Source of the DNA: Himantopus leucocephalus
Taxonomy: Eukaryota > Chordata > Aves > Charadriiformes > Recurvirostridae
Assembly (NCBI GenBank): GCA_003993805.1
Contig: RSEF01000001.1
Coordinates: 90,353,578 to 90,417,577, forward strand
DNA length: 64,000 nt
Direction: 5' to 3'
In this document: positions 1-13,000 of the stretch, one piece after another
How the letters are laid out: the number at the start of each line of letters is the position of its first letter
Numbering within the stretch: position 1 is the stretch's first letter
The notes under the pieces: model-generated
The model's input: only the letters and a program-made list of their open reading frames with translations
Told to the model about the DNA's origin: nothing
The model's database searches: none
Position numbers and translations under genes: made by a program

Positions 1-640
1 GCACTTGGCCTTGTTGAACTTCATGAGGTTTTCATGGGCCCACCTCTCAAGTCTGCTGAGGTCCCTCTGGACGACATCCCTTCCCTCTAGCATGTTGACC
101 ACACCACACAGCTTGGTGGCATTAGCAAACTTGCTGAGGGTGCACTCAATCCCACTGTCCATGTCGCCGACAAAGGTGTTAGACAGCCCCGGTCCCAGTA
201 CTGACCCCTGAGGAATGCCACTCGTCACTGGTTTCCACTTGGACATTGAGCCATTGACCGCAACTCTTTGAGTGTGACCATCCAGCCAGTTCCTTATCCA
301 TTGAGTGGTCCATCCCTCAAATTCATGTCTCCAACTTAGAGATGTCGTGTGAGACAGTGTCAAATGCTTTGCGCAAATCCAGGTAGATGATGTCACTTGC
401 TCTTCCCTTATCCATCAATGCTGTAGCCCTGTCATAGAAGGCCACCAAATTTGTAAGACATGATTTGCCTTTAGTGAAGCCATGTTGCCTGTTGCTAATC
501 ACCTCCTTATTATCTGTGTGCCTTAGCATAGTTTCCAGGAGGATCTGCTCCATGATCTTGCCAGGCACAGAGGTGAGACTGACCGGCTCGTAGTTCCCCG
601 GGTCTTCCTTTTTTCCCTTTTTTAAAAACACTTCTCTCAT
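1..640 (-). mobile_element. CR1 LINE fragment, reverse transcriptase part of ORF2, decayed
   Basis: Read on the minus strand, this stretch encodes CR1 reverse transcriptase palm and finger segments in two frames. The upstream half (about 640 to 323) carries the [16 protein letters not shown] and [14 protein letters not shown] blocks and a [11 protein letters not shown] block. The downstream half (about 322 to 1) carries a [17 protein letters not shown] block and then ECTLSKF. A short deletion near 323-330 shifts the frame between the halves. The catalytic F-A-D-D box reads F-A-N-A at 118-129, so both aspartates are lost. The element runs off the left edge of the window. It is a dead fossil inside a CCND2 intron. 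Confidence 0.9.
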
Positions 641-3305
641 GTGTTTCCCCTGTGTGGTCTGCTTCTCATGTTGTATATCTCCAATGCATGAACTGAAGTC
701 CTTTATGTAGAGTTTAAAGACGCAACAAGTCAGAGTTTCTTTTCTTGCAAATGAAAGACATAATTAACTGTATGGAGCTTCCTGAAAGACAGGGCACCAT
801 GGTGCTGGCTGTAGATTTTCTTTTCTTCTTGTCCCATTTTCCAGAAGCCACTGTGTTGGCATTTAGTTTTGAGGATGACCTGCAACTCCTTTCAGTTTCA
901 AAAGCAGAGATCTTGCCCAAGCGCTTATTCCCAGTTTTCTACCTCATTCTCAGTGTACTAGCAAGCTGCTGCCTCCATTTGCATTGTAGAAATGTCATGT
1001 TATTACTACTGTATTTCCCTTTCACTGCCACTCTTACTGATGTCGTTCTCACCCTCCTCAGTGAAGAAAAGCCCCTTCTCAGCAGACTTCCTTCCAGATC
1101 CAGTTGTCATTTCCTTTTCTTGTCCTGTTTGTTGCAGAGCTCTCATCGGCTGCTGTGTTTCTTCTTTCCCTTTCTCCCTCAAAGCTTCTGCTCTCCACCA
1201 GCTTGGGTAAAGCCTGGTGTTTCATTTCCCCATTTGCCTTCTTTCAGCAGGCATGTGGGTTTCTTTGACATGTGGCTGCCTCTTCCCTTGCTCCCTCCAT
1301 GTGTGTTTTTAGCCTGGGTTTGACTGTTTTACCAAACCTGACCTTGCTGGACGGCTAACAGCTCTGGTCTGGAGCACAGCAATGAATCTCATTCTATTTC
1401 CATCTCAGTGCAGTTTTCTCTGCTTTCAAGTACTTTCTTTCTTCTTTAGTGTATTGAGTAAAATCTGGCATATTTTGAACTTTTTTTCCTCTAGCTTGAG
1501 TTCTTCACCAACTGCACCACTTCAGTTTACCGGCAAAAGAGTTACACCAGAAATTCCCAAGTGTTGCCTGCCTTTACAGAGCTGGTTGTGATCTCGGTCC
1601 TGCAATACTTTGTGTCAGCAAACAGAGAGGGAAGCAACCATTAACAGTTCTGGATGTTGTGCTGCATGTGTAGGACCACTTTGATGCTCAACCCTATTCT
1701 CCTTGCCATTTGAATGTTATGCAAAAGGAGATGACACTTGGTTCTTTTGTATATTCCTCTCAGTCGTATTTTATCATTTTGGCGCTCTCTCCATTTCTGT
1801 CTTTATTTTAAGCCCAGTTTCTGAAACAAGCTGCAGGGATATAAATCCACAGCCTCTCCCCAGCCCTTGCGGTGATTAATGATTCACATGAGCATGACTG
1901 AAACTGGAATGTATCCCTCTTTGCCCTTGGTCTCATCTGAACATACGGCTGCTGAGCAAGACCGAACCTTATTCCCCGAATAAAACGTTTTCTCTTTACT
2001 GTGCCCTGCACTCACAATGCTTTTGGGAGCCTCCTTCTCTCCTGGAAAGGGCTGAAAGTGGTGTCTGCCCACACCCCGTCCCTGGCTGTGCTTCCAGCAC
2101 GGTGGCCATGCAAACAAGGTACTGTCATTAAGTGAGAGCTTGATCTGTTGGCTGGAAATTGCCCATGCATAAGCCAGTTTTCTTCAAACTGCCTCGCTTG
2201 CTGAATGGTAGGAGCGTATAGATTGACATGCACTGGCATAGCCTAGTCTATCATGATGTCATTTGTTTTCTCATTCCGCTGGTGGCTCCCTCTGTAAGCA
2301 AAAATCTCCTTCAGGCGTCTTCTGAATTCTAAAGGCACTAAGAGGCTGCATCTGGACCCCTTGTCCTCACAATATAGCTTGGCAAAATTGATGCTTACCA
2401 TGTTTTCAGCACTGGAGTATCCTGTTTATCTGTGAGCCCAATGGAGATCATCCTTCTTCTGCTCTCTGGGGTCCCGTCGCTTTGCCACTCTGACCCCACC
2501 TCTGTCTGTTCATTGCTTTGTGCCCTTCGTCCCTCGTCTGTCTCTTTGCACAACACTCCACAGTTTGGAAGTGTTTTCTCTGGGGTTGCCTATTTGCTTG
2601 TGTGTGCAGTGTTCCAAGCTAGGGGATTGCTCCTGGAGGAGTGGGAATGGGCATTGGTTCCAGAGCTGCGTGCAGAGCTGAAGAGGACCGTGCGTTATTT
2701 CTTTTATTTCTGCGTGCCCTTCATTTCTTCTTCTTCTAGGCTGTTCAGAGTCACAGATGCCCAGCTGCTTCCTTGCATTACACGCTCTTATTGGAGGCTG
2801 TATGAGCCACTGTTTTGGCGCAGGATACCCCTTTTTATGTCAGATCCTATAAGGGAATGGGTTTTTGGGGAGGACAGGCTGTACAAGTTAAACTTTCAGA
2901 AAGAGGAGCCGTGCGTCTCTGAAGACAAGCTGTAATGGAGAGACTAATCTCAGTGAGGAGGCTTTCGGTGTTTGATTTAAGAGGCATGCAAAACTTGGAA
3001 GCAAAAAGCTTTGCAGACTTGCAGAGACAGAAGGCGACTTGTGTGGGTCCCTAGACTCAGCCCCTTTGCATGGTCTCTTCTGTGCTTCAGCTGAGTCCTA
3101 TGGCAGGTGAGATGTTCCCATGATGGATACAATGCAGCATCTCATAGACTGGTGGCTTTCAAAGCCTGTGTCTGCAAAGAGGCTAAGAAAGAGGAGGAAA
3201 ATTTCAGCTTTAAGTCAGTCTCGTACAGCGTGCCAAACCTCTGCCCACTGTTTCTGGGGCATTAATCATCTACATTTGAAAGCCGAGAAGGCTTTTTTTT
3301 AACTT

Positions 3306-3400
3306 CTGGGCCAAATCCTGGGTCCTTACTCAGACATAAGTTCTGTGGAAGTCAATGGGAGTGTTGTCTGAGCAAAGACTGCAAGATGAGGCCCATAAAC
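3306..3400. repeat. ancient dispersed amniote repeat, GAAGTCAATGGGAG type
   Basis: The stretch contains GCCAAATCCTG followed by GAAGTCAATGGGAG (3348-3362), a word combination I associate with an old, low-copy repeat common in turtle, crocodile and bird DNA. Related words occur at 15211-15275 and, inverted, at 60975-61060. I cannot name the family with certainty. Confidence 0.4.
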
Positions 3401-6400
3401 CGTAGTGATCTGGAGGGTAACCACACAGAATGCTTTGTAACACCAAGAGGCATGTTTGGTCCTCAGGACTCCTGCTGGGCAAGTCTACCGTGCATCCTTC
3501 CCCTCTCAGCCAATGTAAAAGTTATTGGGCTCTGTCCCTGCAGACAGTAAAAGTGTGATACAAGTTTTACTGGGTACCCGTTCTTTGCAGAGGGAAGGGA
3601 AGAAGTCCACAGAGGCTTTGTTGTGTGGATTAATCTCTTAGAAATAAAATACATGCTGCAAAGTGGCAGTGGTTGCACGAATACTTCTTGCATGACAGAA
3701 GAAATGATAATCCACATGAATTTATTGCCATACAAAAGAAGGCTCTTGCTTGTTCCTGGGAGAGGCAGTTCATAGCAGTATATTGGGCTGTCCAGCAAAA
3801 TGAAGCCACAAGAACCACGGAAGCTCCATCAACAAGTAAGCAGGGCCTGGGGAGTGTTTGGTATGAGCAGACACACTCCCTAAGTTGTAGGACCCATCAA
3901 ATCTGGGAAGATGAGGTGGAAGGAAATGGGGGGAGAGAGGCTTTGCTGATACAAGCTGGAGTAATTCCTGTGGTTCTAGATAAACTGTCCTTCTTCCTAC
4001 CAGATGCAGATCTGACCTTTTGATGGTTCAAGTGCTAACACAATCCTGATCCTTGGTTAGGCTTCCTTACTGAAGGTGTAGAACAAGTGAAAATAATAAT
4101 CAGTGCGAACAGTTGTTCAGAAATAGAGTTTACTATCAGCTAATAAGCATGTTGTTCTGAGTGTTCATATACTTTACATAGACTACTCAATGTGTTTCCC
4201 TGTCTCTACCTCACTTGGATGGTTGTGATGTTAGCATTAGCATTTAGGATACTTCAGACCCACTTGTATAAAGGCCAAATACTTTTTGCCTTACTGTAGC
4301 CAAGGAACAGAATTAGGTGTCTGCCCTCCCGCCTACTCAAAGAACAGAAGCAGGTCTGCATCCTATTTTACTTGACAGTTTTTTGTTTGGTCATACTTGG
4401 CACTGCCATGCCCTTTTTTGAAGGGCTGAAGAGTCATCTGGTTTTGCCTTTAAAAGCAGAAATAGTTAACATGGGGAAAAATTGCTGTGTCTTGTAGAAA
4501 TACGAGAGCAAGAGAAAAAAAATGGCCAATGCAGTTAAAAGCAACTGCGTTTGAAAAAAAATGAGCACACTGGCTTTGGCATAGCATTTGGATCAAAACA
4601 GGCAATAATTAAATTCACTACTTACGTTATCTCCCTTAGACCTTTCTTTTAAACTTACCTGGTAAAATATAAATCCATGTTTGTCCTCATAGTAGAGTCA
4701 TTGGCTGGGTGAAGTTTGAGGCTGGGTGACGTTTGACCATTACCTGTATCATTTTGTAAACCAATATTGATTACTGTCATGATTCTGTTCTCCTGACGGA
4801 GGTAACATTCCTTTTTTTTTCCTTTTTTTTTCCCCTCCTGTGAGAGCATTGTCTTCCTCAAGACAGCAGTTTCCATTTCTCTGTTTGCAACTCTCAAAAT
4901 AAACCTCTATCAAATTATAGAGATGAAAACTGGCTGTTAAAAAAAAGAGCCTGCGCCCAGAGCAGTAACAAGGGTCATTGTAAGAAGGTAGAGTTTCCCA
5001 TCTGGCTTTGGCACACCGGGCACATTCAGCCTGGATATTTGTCAGTGCTCTTTTCCTTCCGGCAGTTTTCATTTATTGGCTGAGAGTTAGGGCTTCCCCT
5101 TGCAGGACCTCTCTGGGTTCCTGCCTCCAGTTCCCTCCTGCTTTAGACTGACTGTGAACCTCGCATTTTCCTGGCTCGGAGGTAGTGAAGTCCACCGGAT
5201 CAGGAGAGAGCCAGCAAAATAGCTTGGCTGTGGTGTGCAGGGTCCTAGAACCTGATCGTCATTTACACGTGCCGCACCGGCAGAAAAACGTCCTCAGCAC
5301 GTGCATACATTCATGCCCTGGCTAGGTGAGCTCTGGTCTGAAAGCAAGATGCGGATTCAGGGTACCCTGAATTTTCTTGCTGACTCAGCTGGCTGTTCCA
5401 GAGGTGGCTGCGTTGCAAAAGGCACTGTTTCTTACATTGGCTGGTTTTATTTCCAGCACTCGAGTCGGTGGGGTTGTGCAAGGTTGGTCTCTTGTTTCTA
5501 AGGTCCTTTAGAAGAACAGTGATACTGAAATGGGGATGGGGTGGTTTCTGGTGTTTATTGCCTGGGAATAGAAGGTAAAACGAATCTTGCTTTCTAACAA
5601 CCTTTTTCTTCCTTGAAGTGTTTGTGTGTTCACATCCTCATAGACTACACGTTGTTGCACTACTCCGCTGACTTTTAACGAGACTCCTTTGTACTTTGTC
5701 ACAGAATTGCATAAATCACAACAAAGTTAGAGGCAGAGCCGTGTCTTCGGTGCAGGCTCTGGGTGGCCATTAACCAAGGTTGCACATAGGTCCAAAACAA
5801 GGATTTAGCCCACAGCCTTGCTTCAGGTGTCCAGTAAGAAGTGATTTTTGTAACATTCCCTCTGTAATTCAGGGTTTGTCATCTCCAACAAGTAAAAGTG
5901 TATGTTTCAGAATCAAATTTTTAAGTCCTCTCTCTCCCTCTTCTGTTTTGATTTTCTTTTTTAAATCTCAGGGCGAGCTTGTGATTAAATTCTGGGGGTA
6001 GTTTTACCTGGGTGAAAACTGAATGAGGATGCAGGACTTGGCTTGTTATCATGGGGGAAGCAGGGATGGAGTTTTATAATTGAAAATAACGTGTAAAAAG
6101 CTTGTTTTGAATTTCTGGATGGAATGTAAGAGACTCAGAGGGGGGTTCTGCATCCTCTCAGATACGGTACTTAATATTTATGCTTTCATTGCACCTTGAC
6201 AAACATTTCACGTAGTTATTGCTTTGCTTGAATATGGAAATATGTTAATTACGGCCTTTATTCCACTGCCTGCTCTTTTCCTTAGCCTTTTCTATTCAAC
6301 CCTCTAGGTGGCCCAGCACAATGTGGCTTCTTTTCTTTCAATGAGCTCTTTCCACACTAATAGGGTCCAGGGTGATGCGGAGAACCATGTGCACAAAATT

Positions 6401-7616
6401 GGTGCACCACCCCCCATCCCTTTGTGGGCATGTCAGGTTAAATTCATATCAGCAGGAGGGTCACTGCCATGATTTTCAATAGCGCGAGATGAGGTGATGA
6501 CTTCAGACAATGGTGCCACACTCTCCAGTTGGAGACACTTGCCTCACCAGTTGCAGTAGTTAATTAATATGCTAAAAATAGAACCCAGTGATACAAATCG
6601 CTGCCTGTTGTACAACAAAGACTGGGCATGTGTAGCTTTGATAGCCAAGTTTATGGTGCTTGTTATGGAGGGAAGTTAGTTTAGAGCTAGAGGCAATGTA
6701 AGACTTTCTGGATGCTGAGCTTTAGTCACTCTGGGCCTCTGGCCATTCGCTCGCTGTCTCATTTGCATTATGAATGACATTAAGGGAACTAACAAGGTTA
6801 TTGGGCATAGAAGTGTTCTCATGTGACCCCACGTGGAAGCAGACCTACAGCAGTGCTAGTTGGCAGGGGCACTGTGGCTCTTTATTCAGCTTCCTAGGAA
6901 GACGGTTTCTGGGAGTAGATATAAAATCAACCACGAGAAAACCAGCATTTGGATAATGTGAAGGACCTGATGCAAGCCCCTAGGAGGCAAGGAAGTTCAG
7001 GGGGCAGGCTGGAGCTGCGTCCTTTGCTCAGCCCGTCATGCCTGGGCGATGCTGAGCGTTGAGTGCGGGATGTAAGAGCTCCCTCTTGCTTGGGTCCTCC
7101 CCGCCAGCTGCTTGGGGCTGGGCGAAGCTGCTTAGTGGGGACTCAGTGACCATGCATGAGGGTGTGGGGTCCATCCGGGACTCTGAATGGGTCCGTTTTT
7201 CCCTGCTGTTGGCTCAAACAGTGGGTGGGAGGGGGTGGGTTTTCATTCTCACCTACTGCATCGTAGCTTCCATAGGGACTGTCCAAACGCCGGCAGAGTT
7301 TGAGAGGATTCGCATCATCTTTTTACTACATCTTCCTCGAAACTTGAGACAAGGTGGAGTAAATTATGGAAGGTCCATTGCCATACGTAGTTCCCATGCA
7401 TAACTAGGAGATGGTTTGGTAAGTCCAAAGACTGAATGCGGGAGTCGCATCCCAACTTAGGGCCACCTTGGCCAAGTGCAGCCTCTCTCACGCCAATGCA
7501 AGCACATGGGATTTGCAAACCCAAGCAAATCCAGCATGTACAAGAGGAGAAACAGACCCATGGAGATGTAGTCTCATTTAATTTATCCGTTTTCTAAAGA
7601 AATTAGTGCAATTGCT

Positions 7617-7675
7617 GATGAATTTCTCTATGTAGATGAGAGCAGAGATGAGATTTCTCTATGAGATGAGAGCTG
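7617..7675. repeat. imperfect direct duplication, two units of about 30 bp
   Basis: GATGAATTTCTCTATG... (7617-7646) is followed directly by GATGAGATTTCTCTATG... (7647-7675), and both units end in GATGAGAGC. This is a local slippage-type duplication in the CCND2 intron with no visible function. Confidence 0.7.
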
Positions 7676-9897
7676 GTCCTCTTCTGTAAATGTTTGAACA
7701 TTCTTAAATTGCATAGACACTTGTTTCCTCCATGGACCGGGATGAGATGCTGGACAGTCACGCAAGCACATCGTCATTTATGGTCTTTATAAAAACTTCT
7801 CTTTATTGGAGTTCTTTAACCATTCCTGCTTTTCATATTGGACTTTGTAAACTGGTGGCCCATCTATCACACTTCTTCTGTGGAGCCACTAGCTACCAGA
7901 TTAACCCACAAGAATGAGCTGGTACAGCAGTCACCCAGACCCAAATCACAGGGCCCCCCAGGCAAAATGGCATAAAATGAGGGCTGTTTTGAGGGCTTAA
8001 AAATCCCACGGTATTTATGGCCTGCTCTCGAGGTCTGGCCCAATGATAAGTGCAACCACAGGCTGAGGCACTGGGGATAGGGCAGGCTGTGTGGGGAGTG
8101 CATGTGCCACGTGTCAGGTAGCCTTATCTATTTACCCTGGTCATCCATTTACAGGCTGGATGGGGCTAACCCTTGCATGTGTATGTATAAATCCATGTGA
8201 GGTAAATGTGAAAGTGATTTTGATAGTGGCAGTGCAATTCCTGTTACCTTGATATGCGCTGAGATTAGCATCCTCAGGGCTGTGTTCCAGTAAGTAGGAG
8301 TCAAGGCCCTCCTATGGATGCATTCATTAGCGGGGGCAATATAACTTAAAGACCATCAACTTTCCTACGTACAGTGCATTGGTTCTTACTATTACAATAG
8401 TGCATAATTGTTATTTTCATAATAATGGCAGTCAGTGGGAATTTGCTCCTTCAGAAGTGGTTGTCAGAGTATGATGTCTGCTGAGCTTTCCTGGTAGGAA
8501 GGACAGTGGGCTTCAGCAGCATTCAGTGGTGGGCTTGCAGGTGGTCATCTCCTAGCAGCTTCGTGAGACAGATAAATCCATGTCAGGGTTTCAGCTCCTC
8601 CTTTTCTCCCCCACTTCTAACACCCCCCCTCCAGTCCGTCTAGATGAACACTATGACCCAAGTCTCATTCTTACCTGACTGCTTCATTCCTCATGGGTCC
8701 CAGGGACGTATTCCAGCCTGGAGAAGAACGTGCCATCTCCACAGCTATTGCAGTATCTGCCAGCTCAGAGTCTGGGAGGCTGAGAACAACTCTTCATGTG
8801 TGTAAAACTGGAGTGGTTACGCAGACATCAAGAGGGTTGCAGAATTTCTGCTAGCTGAAGAGAGAAGGCTTGGGATTGGCCCTTAACAGAAGGGTGGTTT
8901 TCTGAAACAATCTGTGTCTATAAATAGACTAATATATTGATAGTGGTTTATTTCATATTAAGTATTGCTTGGATTGCCTCTTCCTGCTCCTCCAGTCCCC
9001 CGAGCTGAAAACTGGTAGAGAAGGGTTTGTTAATGAGTTATTGTTGAACCAAACAACTTGCAAACCAAGTTTAATTTTAGGGAGATATCAGTAACCAAGA
9101 AAATCTCCTGGAAATGGTATTTAGTAAGACATGCCAATAAGCCAGCGCTGATGGCAGTATCATAAACCATAAAGTGGCCTTAAAAAGGTCACAAGAACAT
9201 TTAGTTTTATTTTCATTTCTCTCCTGATCTCCAGAGATGTGTGAGAGGAAGTTTCAAAATGTATTTTCAACTTGTTTATTAAGAAATAGTAGTAATGACA
9301 AATGTGATCTTTGTTTTTCCTTTGATTACGTAGCTACGGGCTGTAAGTGTTCTCGCTTCCTAGCTTCCTAATTGCAAAGGTGGTAAAGATGAATTGTTAA
9401 TTAAAATCTCTTTCCCGGACAGGTCTTTAAATGCTCGCGTTAATTAAGTCTTTAAAAATTGACGTGACTAAAAATCTCAGTTCGGTCCTTTGTGATACCT
9501 TATTCCATTTAGTTTTCCGGTTATACAGAGAGTTCTAATGTGACTGAGACCCAAATTTCTGACATAAATTACAGAAAGCCTCCTTCTTCTCTTTCCTTTT
9601 CTTTAAAACTAAGGAAAGACTATTAAAAATTGTCCAGGTTTACTTTATGCATCAGTGAGAATAAAAGACCGAACCGCATTTCCATTTTAATTTGCAGATC
9701 TGTTACCCCTCCTTTGACTGCTTGTGATGAGCAGTGTGACTAATGAGCTCTGCTGGACCAAAAAGAGTGGCACTTTTCCCTTTCTTCTACTTCCCCGTTT
9801 TTTATTCTTGGGTGTGGTTTTTTTATGTTGCTTGCCTCTGATGTTTTGCAGCTTTTCTGGTCTGGGCTTGGACTAATTCCCAGATCTGTTCTTGCAG

Positions 9898-10028
9898 ATT
9901 TTAACTTTGCCATGTACCCACCGTCAATGATAGCAACTGGAAGTGTGGGAGCAGCCATCTGTGGCCTTCAGCTCAATGACGGGGACAGGCTCACGGACCT
10001 CCTGGCCAAGATCACAAACATAGATGTG
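9898..10028 (+). CDS. CCND2: CCND2 penultimate coding exon
   Basis: Acceptor TTGCAG ends at 9897 and donor GTGAGT begins at 10029. The first two bases complete a split codon (Asp by homology) and the exon ends in phase 0. It encodes [14 protein letters not shown]...[22 protein letters not shown]. The length is 131 nt against 149 nt for the human exon as I recall it. The 18-nt difference falls in the loop after GLQ and preserves the frame. Confidence 0.95.
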
Positions 10029-13000
10029 GTGAGTGTCCCACATTCCTCTTCTCCTTTCACTTCTGAGGGTGTGGTGGAGAACCGGGCTATCAAACCCGGC
10101 TTGATCCTCAAAGCCCAGTGGAGCAAAGGAGGGGGAAGCTCCTGGAGCGAGCGGGTTGCAGGCATGGAGCTGGCACCTTGCTTGCAGTGCTTTGGATGTC
10201 CAAAGCCCCTTGGGCTCCCCTGGAATCAATTTTCATTCACGCTTTGTTCAGCAGCTTGGTGGGAGAGCCTGCTTTGCCTGCTGTGGCTGATGGGCAGGCT
10301 TGCTATAGGGGGGAGCCACCTTGGGTACTGCCCTGGGTGATGGGGTGAGGAGGCAGACAGCATCCCCTGGGATGTAAGGTAAACCAGTATGTGCGCTGGT
10401 CCTGTGTTCGCAACCTTGAAACTGCTCTTTGGCACTCATTGAGGTATCATCTAAAAATCTTTCACTTGAAGGAAGTAGAGTAATGAGCTAATCCTCCGGC
10501 ACTGCAACAATATGAGGCAGGTGCAACCCAGGCTGCCTGGGTTTTCACTAAGCTTGCCCCATGAAGGGCATTTCTTGGCTTGGCAGAAGGTCCTGTCAGC
10601 AGTAGGAGAGGTGAATCTGATGGTAGTTCAGTGGTGCTCAAGCTCACTCAAAAGTGAGTTTGCTGGTCTGGGGTCAGCTTCTAGTGGGGACATAAGAAAA
10701 ACCCAAACCTGACAGCTGTGCTTGGCAGTCTCAGCAGAAAGCTGGGAGGACTCAGGGTGCCTTGCCCCAGGGGTGGTGCCTCTCCCTGTGTGTCCCCGTG
10801 TCGGTGGGACACTGCAGGGAGAGCTTACGCTCCTGCAAATCCAAACCGCTTGGTCTGTGGATAAAAAGGAGTTTCATCTCTTGTGAAGCTGACATGTTTT
10901 GCTGTGATGAAATTCACTCAAAAAGAAAGAAAATGAGTGAAGCTTTCTGAAATGCAGGCCACTAATAAGCTAATGCTTTTTTTTTGCTGCAGAAGTATCA
11001 GTTTCCAATGCATCATCCTTAACATGTGCTAACTATAAATCCTTTTATTGCTTTTGCTTCGCAGCGTAAATACACTGTGATAACATTGTCAAGAGAAGGG
11101 ATTTTTTTTCCAACAAATGTTCTACGTTCTGGTTAAAAAGGGAAGAATTTCGCTATTTCTCTTTTTCTTTCAATCAGATTGATCCTAATTTTCAAATGCA
11201 GTTCTGGGGCTTCCCAATTCTTTTGATTGGAGCTGAGTTTTGCACAGAAAAAGGAACATTTCCAATTCTGAATGCTTATAATATAAATCAAGTAGCTGCA
11301 GGAATTTATTTCAGTGTAAATGAAAATTTTACACAGGTAATGGCTCTTTTGTTTCTGTTTTATGTGTGGAGAAACAGAGTGATGATACAGTAAGCAGCGA
11401 GAGCATGCAAGAAGAAGAATCCTATATAACAATTCAGACTGCATGGCCTGGTGCAGGTATTGCACAAAGCTTATCTGTACAGTTGTTACATTTAGACTGG
11501 GTAAATCCATTAAGTTTACTTCATTTGTGTGGATAACAAGAATTATCTGTCATTGGTACTGATATTGGCAGCTATTGGCTGAAAGAAATTTTCTGCTTGG
11601 ATGTTTGTCTGACTGGATATAACATGATCAATTTTGGATGCTGCATCCAGCAAATGTCTGGAAGGACCCTTAAGACAAGTGGGCAGATGTGAGAAGGACA
11701 TCAGAAATCAGATGGAGGAAGATGAGGATTTAGGGAGAGACTAACATCTTACTAGCAAAGGTGCTGTCTTCAGGCAAGGTTGTGAATATCCACAGAATAA
11801 GGAAAATGGTGCAAGCCACTAAGAGCTTCTTGTATAACTCCATGTCTTAACTCCATGGAGTGAAAGGTCGGTTCCCAACCACTATGATTTTCCTACTTAC
11901 ATGGTGATGCCAGATGAAGCTGTTCCTGCTTGGCTGCTGCTTATTTTCATGCTTGTTTTTGCTCATGTATGCCCACACAACTGTTTGTATCCTTGTGTTT
12001 CAAACCCATCCTGGAACTGATCCAGCTTAAAGAAGGGGGAAGGACCACTTGGTGTTCTGGAGTTGGGGGCTCAGGGGGACTTGCTTGGTTTCTAAGCCAG
12101 GTCAGTTCACTGATAGATTTCCAAGAACAGCCTCACAAACAGCTGAGCAAGCTGTGCTCAGTGGCACAGGGCAGGACTGTAGGGGTAGATGGGTATGAGA
12201 GGAGTATCTGTAACCATCATTGTCTGTGAGCTTCTTGTACTACAGCTATAGAAATTACAGCCTGCTGGACCAACTTGGTAGTCGGCAGGAACAGGGATGA
12301 TGATGAGAGCAAGGGAAGAACAGCGTGGGGTGAGGAATGGGAACACAAATAGCCCTTATGGTGGCAGAGGAAGGACAAGGAGGCTTGCTGAGTGCAGAAG
12401 AGAGTAATTGGAAAGTTTAGGGGGAGCCTTCACAAGGTCGGCACCTGCTTCCACTGCTGTGAAGCAGAACGGAACACATCACTGCCCACAGAAATCCCTG
12501 GGTAATCCTTTGGAAGTACTCTTTTGGAGGACAGAAGCAAGTGGTTCTCAGATACCACCAAAATCCAGCCCTAGAATAGATACCTTCAGCAGAGCTTTGT
12601 TCCTGTGCCATCTGATTAATGATGCAGTCTTTCCATCACTAGACTATGTTCCCCAGACTGGTGAGATCCAGACAAACTTCTGATACTGTTTCTACAGTAT
12701 TTTAGCACTTTTTGGAACGGTAATGCCAAGGTAGCCTTTGCTGGTTTATCTGAGGTGTTTGGTAGGTTTTGATCAACCATGAAGAAGCTGGGTTCTGTCT
12801 TTCTGGAGATGCCAGAGGGTTTTCAGGGTCATTCTTCATCTTCTCTAAGAGTTTCCCTGTGCAGTCACAAGGGTCTTTTCCATCTTTGCCCTTTTTCATC
12901 ATGGACAGGTTTGCATTGCAGTGACAGCATGTTGCTGACAATACTCAGCTCTTAGGTGAGGGCAGGCGAGCTCAACACGAGAGCCCCAAGGCCTATGTCA

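Larger units (their letters stand above)
1..9897 (+). other. CCND2: CCND2 intron upstream of the penultimate coding exon (partial)
   Basis: No earlier cyclin D2 exon is recognisable here, so the whole stretch is taken as intron (intron 3 by human numbering), entered from outside the window. It ends in a polypyrimidine stretch and TTGCAG at 9892-9897. Contents: the CR1 fragment at the left edge, an ancient dispersed repeat near 3306-3400, a short direct duplication at 7617-7675, and otherwise unique-looking AT-rich sequence. Open frames up to 192 codons occur (745-1323, 2432-2935), but they are Leu/Phe/Cys/Ser-rich and match no family I know. Confidence 0.75.

Noticed and set aside
323..640. 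Possible host gene with reverse-transcriptase-like sequence
   Set aside because: It is a CR1 LINE fragment with a frameshift and a destroyed catalytic box, not a domesticated gene.
745..1323. 192-codon open frame in the CCND2 intron
   Set aside because: Leu/Phe/Ser/Cys-rich translation of pyrimidine-rich DNA, with no family resemblance and no splice or promoter context.
2432..2935. 167-codon open frame in the CCND2 intron
   Set aside because: It starts with a hydrophobic stretch that could pass for a signal peptide, but the rest shows no motif, and the frame lies in intronic DNA without supporting signals.
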